Assembly (NCBI RefSeq): GCF_013401995.1
Contig: NZ_JACBJI010000005.1
Location: 62,843-126,842 of the forward strand
DNA length: 64,000 bases
Source of the DNA: Flavobacterium agri
GTDB lineage: Bacteria > Bacteroidota > Bacteroidia > Flavobacteriales > Flavobacteriaceae
Direction: 5' to 3'
The position numbers were made by a program, and so were the translations under genes. Positions 53,783 to 60,450 of the stretch are shown one piece after another. The notes under the pieces are model-generated. The model was not told the origin of the DNA. It searched no databases and saw only the letters and a list, made by a program, of their open reading frames with translations. The first letter of the stretch is position 1. Each line of letters starts with the position of its first letter.

Positions 53783-53806
53783 CTTTTTCTATTTGCTTGA
53801 TTATAG

Positions 53807-53838
53807 AGGATGAAACTTGCGTTTCATCCTTTTTTTTG
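53807..53838 (+). terminator. Terminator of the DUF3857 pair
   Basis: Perfect 10-bp stem AGGATGAAAC/GTTTCATCCT (53807-53816, 53821-53830) with TTGC loop and eight or more T. Confidence 0.9.
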
Positions 53839-54110
53839 CGCAAGCTTCGCTTGCTGGAAGGTTTCGCCTGCCGGCGGGGCTTTCTTTTGTCTGGCAACAA
53901 AAGAAACAAAAATGCCTTTTGCGCGACCGCACAGGCGACCTGACATTGCCTTGATTCGGAAACGAAAAGAACTCGCCTGCGGCTCAGACAGCTTTTCGTT
54001 TTTTCCGAATCTTCGGCAAGTCAGGTGCCCGCCTGCGCGCTCATGGCGCGGGGAAGCGGAAGTGTTTGTTTGATTTTTGGCTTGCGCGCTGCGCCAAAAA
54101 TGGTCCGCGG
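53833..54110. repeat. Structured intergenic repeat, copy 2 (three hairpins)
   Basis: Hairpin 1 TTTCTTTTGT/ACAAAAGAAA (53881-53890/53897-53906). Hairpin 2 outer ACCTGAC/GTCAGGT (53938-53944/54020-54026) and inner 53954-53969/53992-54010. Hairpin 3 ATTTTTGGC/GCCAAAAAT (54073-54081/54093-54101). Preceded by a GC-rich box CGCCTGCCGGCGGGGC shared with copy 3. Same orientation as copy 1. It lies at the left edge of the accessory island. Confidence 0.85.
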
Positions 54111-54288
54111 GGAAGTGAGGGCCTTGACATTTTGGGTTTGGGTTCACGAGGGAGTTTATTTGGGTGGCTGGGGGGGTGACTTGCACGGTTGATACTTTAT
54201 CCGTGCCTTTGGGTGCGGTTTGGCGGCGGGTTGGTGCGGGCAAGGCCGCAATACCGTATCTTTAGGAAACTCCTTGAACCGAAATCTC
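54111..54288. other. G-rich intergenic stretch
   Basis: Between copy 2 of the repeat and the next small gene the + strand has many G-runs (54134-54136, 54140-54142, 54150-54152, 54162-54164, 54170-54176, and TTTGGCGGCGGGTTGG near 54220). No start or motif of a gene is seen except a TATCTTTA box at about 54257, one base off the -7 consensus. Confidence 0.4.
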
Positions 54289-54597
54289 ATGCCGAAGATC
54301 GAACTCCCCGAAGCCTTGTCGCAGCAACTCGCGCCGCTCGACGAAGCCATCGCCCGCCTCAATGCCCAAAAGATCAAACACATCCTCGACGCCCTGGGGA
54401 TCTACCCTAAGCCTGAAGACCTCGAACGTTTGCTTGAGTGGGATTTGATTACCGTCACCGTGCCCGACAAACAAATGGCCGTGCAGCTCAACAAGCTTTG
54501 TACTTATGTACCGAATTTAAAGTTCTCCGTGGATGCCGATAAGGCGTTGTTTACGGTTTTGGTTGGGAAGGGGAAGCGGGTTTGGAAGGGAAGGTAG
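54289..54597 (+). CDS. Small protein of unknown function (102 aa)
   Basis: 102 residues from ATG 54289 (MPKIELPEALSQQLAPLDEAIARLNAQKIKHIL). The first half is helical, the second half beta-like (WDLITVTVPDKQMAVQLNKLCTYVPNLKFSVDADKALFTVLV). No signal peptide, no known motif. Its codon use resembles the core genes, unlike the AT-rich genes after it, so it may mark the left border of the accessory island. An upstream in-frame start at 54220 is less likely. Family unknown to me. Confidence 0.65.
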   Translation: MPKIELPEALSQQLAPLDEAIARLNAQKIKHILDALGIYPKPEDLERLLEWDLITVTVPDKQMAVQLNKLCTYVPNLKFSVDADKALFTVLVGKGKRVWKGR

Positions 54598-54747
54598 GGT
54601 TTCAGATTGTATTCGTCGCTATTTCGGCCGGTGTGAGTTCGCTAATCTATGGCTTTCCGAGAAAATTCTTTTATATGTGAAATTAGGGAATTGGATTGGC
54701 TTTTTACTGTAAACAGCATTGGAGTTAATCGCTGTAAGACAATATGC

Positions 54748-56964
54748 TTATTTTCTAATCATTTTTTTATAATGCTCTTCATAACCAGAAACTTTAAAGA
54801 GCTCTCTAAATGCATCCCTAAAATCTTGATAATTAAATTCTTTAATATCGAAAATATTTTGCCCTAGAGAATGAGATTCCCTATTTATATATCGGTAAAA
54901 AGCTTGAAATTTATTTGCTTTTAAAGGTTCCTGTTGAAAATAATTATTTAAGTCTTTTTTCTCTACGAAATTAAAAAAATACTCAATAATATTTCTCATG
55001 CAATTAGCTATCAGGGAAGGATGCTGCTCTTCGTCTTTTATAATAAACCAATAAGCTTGATAATCATTTTGGACTTCCTCATACTTCATGGGGATAAACC
55101 TACTGCCATTTTCATTTTTTATAAGTCGGAATAGATTCTGACTCTCTTTTCTGAAATCATGATTTGTCTCAGTCATCTCGTAGAAAAAGTATAAGCTATG
55201 TGTGAGGATAAATACTTGCTCGTAATTATATTCCAACTCTATTTTCTGCTCACCAGTTTCTTTATCCGTAGAAGTTTTTTTCTTTCCCAAAAATTCATTC
55301 TTAATTAGCCTGCCAATATTAAAAACATAGATATGTGATAAGCTAGAAATGGGGTCGTCAATAACAACAACTTTCCGTTTTCCAGCATCTGTAGCTTCCT
55401 TTTTACCCCTGCACAATTCGAGAAAATAAAGGAAACTGATAATCATTTTTTCACCTTCGCTCAACGAATGAAAGACCTTGTCTTCGTTTTCCCGTCGGAC
55501 GATTTTGTATAGATTTTCAGAGTGCTTTTTAATTTCGAAGTCTGTAATTCCTAGATCATTTAAGCCATTCCTAATTTTTTCAATAGCACTCTCAATATTT
55601 ACCGTTTGTTTCTGCTCTTCGGATATAATTGCGTGTTGAGTTGCAATACTCTCGGAATTGACTTTTAAAGACGTCTCTAACGAATGTATTTTGATTTGGG
55701 ACGTCGATTTGTCGGCATTAATAGAACTTACGGTTTGATCATAATCCCAACGCATAATATCCCAAAAGACTTTTTTGATATTACTCTTCACAATGTCTTT
55801 TTGATCTATGTTTTTGTTATGTTCGCGAATAGATAAATTGATTCTACCAATTATCTCGTTTAGTTCCTCGAGTAATTTAGATGAATCCGCTAGAGAAATT
55901 GAAACGCTTGGCGTTTTGATTTTTTCTTCTATTAGTTTTTTATTGTTCTCTAAAACTTTTGTAAACGCAGCAAATTTGATTTCGAAATCTCTTCTATAGT
56001 CCTCAAGCCTAGGATTTGATTCTAAGACAGATTTACTTGGAAGGTTTTGAATCCCATCCGAATATACCTTTAGAAACTCTTTCAAAGCCGTAATATCGGC
56101 TTCGTAGGAAGCGTCGAAATAATCTCTAATACTATCTAGTAATGCCTTCGATATCGTGTCTTCTTGACAGAACGGACACGTCGAATTTTCTGTTTCTTGT
56201 GGAATATATTGCAGGCCTTGCTTTACCCAATCGGAATTACCAAGATGCTTAATCAATTGAGAAACACTACTGTGTTCGTTTCCGACAATTTGCTTATCAA
56301 GCAAATTTTTAGTTTGGGTATTTTGATAAGAGAAATCTATATGTAACAACTCTATATATTTTTCAGCGTTGTCACCAGAAATCGATTGTAAGTCATTTTT
56401 TAAATCGCTTATATTTTTTAACGGCTTCACAGATGGCTTTGGTAGCGCAATCACATGATTAAATAGGTTGTCTTTGGAACCTTTATAACCATCCAGACAA
56501 AATTCTAAAACGCGGTCGCCACCACTATAATCAGTTTTTATTTTCCACAGAGTCTCCTTCGCTATATCTAATTTCTTATTTAAGCTTTTTTTTTCAGTAT
56601 CAAGTTCTTTAGCTTTAATATCTCTATTGCTTTGAAGTTTTTTAATTTCTTCTAGAGCATTTGCAATTTTCGTCTCCGCTTCTTTATTTTCTTTTGAAAG
56701 AGTGAAAATACCCTTTAAGCTATCATCCTCGAAAAAATTCTCTTGAATGAAACTTTGATTATACACAAGAAGATCATGGTCGTCGGTCAACCCTTCGATT
56801 GAACAACATTTATACCTATCATCCATTTTCTTATGTAAGTAATTTGAAAATGTACTTTTCCCAGTTCCATTTAAGCCATAAATGAGATTTACCTTCTTGT
56901 CAGTCTCTAATGTTGCTGATGTTGTATAACTTGCAACCTTATTTAGATGAATTTTTGTAATCAT
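54748..56964 (-). CDS. AAA_13-type ATPase with zinc hook, RloC/PrrC-like candidate anticodon nuclease
   Basis: 738 residues. Walker A GLNGTGKST (30-38), a long coiled coil (about 95-135 and 270-470) interrupted by a CPFC zinc hook (Cys263, Cys266), ABC signature HSLSEGEKM (about 499-507), Walker B VVVIDDPISSLSH (532-544) and ILTHS. This is a Rad50-like head. The C-terminal region has RNIIE (Arg657, Glu661) and RESHS (His698), matching the Arg-x3-Glu...His triad of PrrC and RloC tRNA anticodon nucleases. No restriction-modification genes are adjacent, as is typical of RloC rather than PrrC. Much AT-richer than core genes. ATPase class is certain; nuclease activity is inferred. Confidence 0.8.
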   Translation of the reverse strand: MITKIHLNKVASYTTSATLETDKKVNLIYGLNGTGKSTFSNYLHKKMDDRYKCCSIEGLTDDHDLLVYNQSFIQENFFEDDSLKGIFTLSKENKEAETKIANALEEIKKLQSNRDIKAKELDTEKKSLNKKLDIAKETLWKIKTDYSGGDRVLEFCLDGYKGSKDNLFNHVIALPKPSVKPLKNISDLKNDLQSISGDNAEKYIELLHIDFSYQNTQTKNLLDKQIVGNEHSSVSQLIKHLGNSDWVKQGLQYIPQETENSTCPFCQEDTISKALLDSIRDYFDASYEADITALKEFLKVYSDGIQNLPSKSVLESNPRLEDYRRDFEIKFAAFTKVLENNKKLIEEKIKTPSVSISLADSSKLLEELNEIIGRINLSIREHNKNIDQKDIVKSNIKKVFWDIMRWDYDQTVSSINADKSTSQIKIHSLETSLKVNSESIATQHAIISEEQKQTVNIESAIEKIRNGLNDLGITDFEIKKHSENLYKIVRRENEDKVFHSLSEGEKMIISFLYFLELCRGKKEATDAGKRKVVVIDDPISSLSHIYVFNIGRLIKNEFLGKKKTSTDKETGEQKIELEYNYEQVFILTHSLYFFYEMTETNHDFRKESQNLFRLIKNENGSRFIPMKYEEVQNDYQAYWFIIKDEEQHPSLIANCMRNIIEYFFNFVEKKDLNNYFQQEPLKANKFQAFYRYINRESHSLGQNIFDIKEFNYQDFRDAFRELFKVSGYEEHYKKMIRK

Positions 56965-57032
56965 TTCACAACGTTTTTATAAGCAGCCTTATTTGGCGTT
57001 AAATTACCGGAAGCCTGCCATTTCGTTTTTTA

Positions 57033-57048
57033 GCAGCTGTTGTGGGGA
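57033..57048. repeat. Cassette-end-like motif 1
   Basis: GCAGCTGTTGTGGGGA, ending 6 bp before the stop codon of the 511-residue ATPase gene (stop 57055-57057 on -). A near-identical motif is found at the same place behind the next gene (58870-58884). Confidence 0.5.
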
Positions 57049-57054
57049 GTTGAT

Positions 57055-58590
57055 TTATAATTCTGTTGAATATTTTTCAACCATTTCTAAAATGAAATCT
57101 TGGAGAGTTTGAAAATATGCTTGTCCATCTGGTGTTGCAAAAAAAATCGCCCAACAAACTTCAAACGCTTCCTCTCTTGAAATACAAACTGATTCCTCTA
57201 CCATTTTAGTGAAAAGACTATGAACATTAGAATTTTGGACATGGTATTCAAGTGTCGTGTTTGGATTTTGATTAAGATAAGCCTGAACTAAAAATCTTTC
57301 AGGGCTATGGTTAGAATAGATAAAATGCAGAGTATCTTCTGGTGGATATGTCAAAGCACCGCCAGATGTCGTAGCGCGCTGGTCACCATCCAAAATGCAA
57401 GCATAGCCAGTCTTAATCCGTTTGTTGGGATATGTATTTTTATGTGCGGTATAATAATTATATGTTTTTTCAGCGTCACCAACAACAATGAGGTTAATTA
57501 GGTCGGAAAAGTTTGAAATATTTTGATTTCGTTGAATATTAGAAATTGCTTTGGAGATTATTTTTTTAGCCTCTGTATCTTCACAATACAAATCAAATAA
57601 TGGATAAGCTTTTGAATCCATTTTTGATAAACAAGCATTCACACTGATATTTGTAAGCGATTGATACGATCCGTTGGGAAGTTTTTGGATAAAATTCCGG
57701 GCATTATTTGGTACCGAAGACAGGATTGAAGGGGAATGCGAAGTTAATATTAACTGTTTTTTATCTGTCCTACAAACATGATACAACACATCCATCAAGC
57801 GTCTTTGAATTTTTGGGTGTAATCCGATTTCGATTTCATCTATTAATATCAATGAGTTTGATTGAGCGTCAACCAAATCAATAATGATTTTTAATAATAC
57901 TTCTTCGCCAGTTGCCGCGTTGTAGCTAGAGTATTCGTTTGAATTATTATAACTAAAGATATCTTTGTCTATATAGTTCGCCAGTTTGTGGATACTGAAA
58001 TTTTCTTCAAGTATGTATGACATATACTTTTCAATTCTGACCACATTTAAAGCCGAAATTCCAGAAGTTGTAGCTCGTCTTGCACGGTGAAAAAGTGTTC
58101 TGCTAAAATTTCTAGCGGGCATCACTCGATCCAAATCAATAAACACAACTTGTCGAGAAAATTGACTTTCTTTTTTACCTATACCATTCCATTTGTTTGT
58201 GGCAGCTTTTCGTTGTCCTCGTTTTGTTTCAGTTGTTGTTCCCCATCGATAAGAAATGAAATATGTCCAATCACGGCTTTGTGTATCATGGTCGGTAAAA
58301 TGCATTAAAGAACTCCAAGTGTGCCGTTCTAATTTACCATTTTGAACATTTCTTTTTTCGAAATTGAGATGACTACATGCGATTGCCATTAATATTGTTG
58401 ATTTACCTGATCGATTTGTACCTGAAATCACACTAATTGGATGTTGGAATTCCATGTATAGCTCATCAATATGCCGAAAAGGAAAAAGCCTAATATCAGT
58501 AAGAAAATTAGTGAAATTTTGCGGAAGCGAAATATTCATGCCATCAATATAGCCATGGTCAGAGTTTGGATTAATTTTTCTTAGTGCCAT
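57055..58590 (-). CDS. AAA ATPase with C-terminal TOPRIM-like domain (OLD/PARIS-like)
   Basis: 511 residues. Walker A SGTNRSGKST (56-65), an ABC-like signature near TGEEVLLKI (228-236), Walker B LILIDEIEIGLHP (247-259) and H-loop LTSHSPSIL (282-290) make the N-terminal two thirds an SMC/OLD-type ATPase. The C-terminal third has LYCEDTEAKKI (Glu337) and ILDGDQR (Asp401, Asp403), the Glu...DxD spacing of TOPRIM nucleases. OLD proteins, Gabija GajA and the PARIS AriA/AriB pair combine these parts in anti-phage defence. No UvrD-like GajB gene is adjacent. AT-rich, transferred-looking. Role in defence is inferred from architecture and context. Confidence 0.8.
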   Translation of the reverse strand: MALRKINPNSDHGYIDGMNISLPQNFTNFLTDIRLFPFRHIDELYMEFQHPISVISGTNRSGKSTILMAIACSHLNFEKRNVQNGKLERHTWSSLMHFTDHDTQSRDWTYFISYRWGTTTETKRGQRKAATNKWNGIGKKESQFSRQVVFIDLDRVMPARNFSRTLFHRARRATTSGISALNVVRIEKYMSYILEENFSIHKLANYIDKDIFSYNNSNEYSSYNAATGEEVLLKIIIDLVDAQSNSLILIDEIEIGLHPKIQRRLMDVLYHVCRTDKKQLILTSHSPSILSSVPNNARNFIQKLPNGSYQSLTNISVNACLSKMDSKAYPLFDLYCEDTEAKKIISKAISNIQRNQNISNFSDLINLIVVGDAEKTYNYYTAHKNTYPNKRIKTGYACILDGDQRATTSGGALTYPPEDTLHFIYSNHSPERFLVQAYLNQNPNTTLEYHVQNSNVHSLFTKMVEESVCISREEAFEVCWAIFFATPDGQAYFQTLQDFILEMVEKYSTEL

Positions 58591-58888
58591 ACAACTATCT
58601 GTTGGAGAGTAATTTAATAAAATTACAATTTAAGACGATTATCGCTAATTCCGACAAGATTATTTTTGCAATCTCTAGCAAGTCATGATTACATTCGTTA
58701 TTGTTAATTTAAGAATTTATGCAATTTCGGGTTACGTTCGGTGGCTTCCCGATCGTGGCAGCCTTACGGAGAGGAATCTCTCCACCGAGACGAAAGGTAG
58801 CAAAATTCAATGTTTTGCGGCTTAAAAAATCGATTTTCGTATTGCCTCAGCCCGCTGCCATGGCGGGAAGCCGCTGTTAGGGGAAGGC
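58591..58888. other. Palindrome-rich intergenic region (attC-like) between island genes
   Basis: About 300 bp without a gene. It has an 11-bp inverted repeat with one mismatch (GTGGCTTCCCG 58741-58751 and CGGGAAGCCGC 58864-58874) around about 110 nt, and an inner hairpin GGAGAG/CTCTCC near 58769-58783. Then comes the motif GCCGCTGTTAGGGGA (58870-58884), 4 bp before the stop of the next gene. The layout resembles a long imperfect recombination-site palindrome. Confidence 0.55.
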
Positions 58889-58890
58889 TT
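58876..58890. repeat. Right-angled inverted flank of the membrane-protein gene (3' side)
   Basis: GTTAGGGGAAGGCTT overlaps the stop codon and is an imperfect inverted repeat of AAGCTTCCCCCTAAC at 59641-59655 on the other side of the gene. Confidence 0.55.
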
Positions 58891-59629
58891 AATTTTTTAG
58901 TAAATATTGGAAATAATATCGCGGATAATATTTTGAATTAAAGTAAGTGTACATTTTCTTTTTTTCGCAATTTAGATTGTACAATCCTTCACCCAGAAAT
59001 TTAAGGTTTGGAATGTTCATTCCATAAATTTCAAAAGTCAATTCCCGAGCAATGATGTCGCTCATATTTGAAAATCGATGAAATAATTCATCATCTAAGA
59101 GTTCGTGTAGTGAAATAAGTTGATCCAGGCTAGTTTTAATTTTTTGTGATTTTTCCTGAATATATTCATACATATTTGGATGAACAATTTCTCCAGTTCT
59201 AATATTCCTTATAGGATGATTAATAGAAATTGATTCGCAATATCTTTTAATTTCCTCAAGGCTTAAATTGTCGGGATTGTTAATTGGATTTCCCGATTCG
59301 TCACAAATTCTTTGGATCATCAGAGCAGTCAAATTTTTCATGACATGAATTTTATTGTTTAAAAATCTTAATGCTCGAACTTTTTTGCGCTCTTTTGGTG
59401 CGTAAACGACTAGAAAGTAGAAAATAAATGCGGAGATATATGAGTAAGAGAGCTTGAGGCATACTATTCCGAAATCATAAAAGAAGGAGTTAGCAGCTGG
59501 AATTTTATTTAACCAAAATTCATATAATAAAATAGAGGTAAAGGTTATAATTGCAAGAATTTTCAGTTCTATTCTTAAACCATCAATCCTGGATTTCAAT
59601 ATCTTGAAAAAATTCGATTTTTTTCCCAT
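58889..59629 (-). CDS. Two-helix membrane protein of unknown function
   Basis: 246 residues. Two membrane helices (LKILAIITFTSILLYEFWL, about 22-40, and YISAFIFYFLVVYAP, about 63-78) are followed by a long cytosolic helical domain (IQRICDESGNPINNPDNLSLEEIKRYCESI ...). No enzyme motif is seen. AT-rich, flanked by inverted 15-bp repeats, and lying in a run of likely defence genes. It might be a membrane effector of an abortive-infection system, but only the topology and context support this. No homologue recognised. Confidence 0.65.
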   Translation of the reverse strand: MGKKSNFFKILKSRIDGLRIELKILAIITFTSILLYEFWLNKIPAANSFFYDFGIVCLKLSYSYISAFIFYFLVVYAPKERKKVRALRFLNNKIHVMKNLTALMIQRICDESGNPINNPDNLSLEEIKRYCESISINHPIRNIRTGEIVHPNMYEYIQEKSQKIKTSLDQLISLHELLDDELFHRFSNMSDIIARELTFEIYGMNIPNLKFLGEGLYNLNCEKKKMYTYFNSKYYPRYYFQYLLKN

Positions 59630-59640
59630 ATCGTCTTTTA

Positions 59641-59655
59641 AAGCTTCCCCCTAAC
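59641..59655. repeat. Inverted flank of the membrane-protein gene (5' side)
   Basis: AAGCTTCCCCCTAAC, 12 bp upstream of the start codon; partner of 58876-58890. Confidence 0.55.
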
Positions 59656-59756
59656 TTACTTATAGCTGCATAATTTCGTGACGTATTGAGCTAATAACCG
59701 TCTAATTATCGTTTATAAATGCAAAAACACAAACGAAAAGACTTCTGTCGGATTTT

Positions 59757-60182
59757 CTACTTATCCATCATTTTCTCCAAATACCTAACCTTCTCCTTCT
59801 CACTCTCCAACAACCGCTCATACAACCTCTTATTCTCCTCATAAACCTCCACCAACTTATCCAAAGGATTGAACGTACAGTGGCTCGGGCCGAAGTTCCC
59901 AAAGCTAACACCTTGGCTGTTGCTGAAGTCGGCATCGTTAAAGCTGTTGAAGTAATTTATAACCGCTTCTTCGCTAAAATTGCGAATTCCCTCCGCACTA
60001 ATGCCGAGCGCCTCCGCGACGTCCTTCAAACGCTTCTCATCGATCTCCTCGCTGTTCTCCAAAGTACTAACGGTTTGCTGGCTTACGCCCAAAGCCTGCG
60101 CCAACGCTTCCTGCTTCATGCCGCGCAGTTCCCGTATGCGCGAAATTTTACGTCCGATATGCGATTTAGAAGGAGTTTCCAT
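59757..60182 (-). CDS. XRE-family helix-turn-helix transcriptional regulator
   Basis: 141 residues from ATG 60182 (METPSKSHIGRKISRIREL); the in-frame start at 60251 is less likely because the HTH would be pushed inward. The Cro/CI HTH is at about 10-65 (GMKQEALAQALGVSQQTVSTLENSEEIDEKRL). A middle segment with SFGNFGPSHCTFNPLDKLVEVYEENKRLYERLL leads to a C-terminal coiled coil. This layout is frequent in Bacteroidota. Tandem 34-bp dyads upstream (60258-60331) are possible binding sites. It may control itself or the Fic gene. Confidence 0.88.
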   Translation of the reverse strand: METPSKSHIGRKISRIRELRGMKQEALAQALGVSQQTVSTLENSEEIDEKRLKDVAEALGISAEGIRNFSEEAVINYFNSFNDADFSNSQGVSFGNFGPSHCTFNPLDKLVEVYEENKRLYERLLESEKEKVRYLEKMMDK

Positions 60183-60257
60183 GGTGAAAAGTGTTTGTTT
60201 GCGTAAATATAAAGATTTTGGCAAATGGGTTCGTCGGTAAGTTACCAACATCGGGGT

Positions 60258-60331
60258 GTAGCAAAAAATTCCGCATAAATAAAATGGCTACATTTTCGTA
60301 GCAATTTTTTCGCGATGAATAAAAATGCTAC
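60258..60331. repeat. Two tandem 34-bp dyads (GTAGC...GCTAC) at 40-bp period
   Basis: Unit 1 GTAGC (60258-60262) ... GCTAC (60287-60291); unit 2 GTAGC (60298-60302) ... GCTAC (60327-60331). The units share most of the interior sequence (GTAGCAA, ATAAAA/GAATAAAAATG). They lie 76-149 bp upstream of the XRE gene's start codon, a suitable place for operators. Confidence 0.6.
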
Positions 60332-60378
60332 AGCAATAACCGCTGTTTCCACAGCAGTCCATTTCCGGGCAAATTATT

Positions 60379-60417
60379 TTTGTGACAAAAAAATGCGTCA
60401 GAAAAAAATGTCACAAA
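60379..60417. repeat. Inverted repeat TTTGTGACA/TGTCACAAA behind the Fic gene
   Basis: Nine-bp perfect arms at 60379-60387 and 60409-60417 around 21 bp containing two A7 runs. It lies 34 bp beyond the Fic stop codon on -, so it could be a weak terminator or an operator. Confidence 0.45.
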
Positions 60418-60450
60418 TTTTCCTTGTAGATATCTCCGGAATACCAGCGT

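Noticed and set aside
54748..56964. Rad50/SbcC repair protein
   Set aside because: Head motifs and zinc hook fit, but the short coiled coil, the lone C-terminal Arg/Glu/His set, and the lack of an SbcD gene favour a RloC-like protein.
57033..59655. Firm call of integron attC sites in the island
   Set aside because: The core boxes do not match GTTRRRY exactly and there is no integron integrase here; kept only as a hypothesis.
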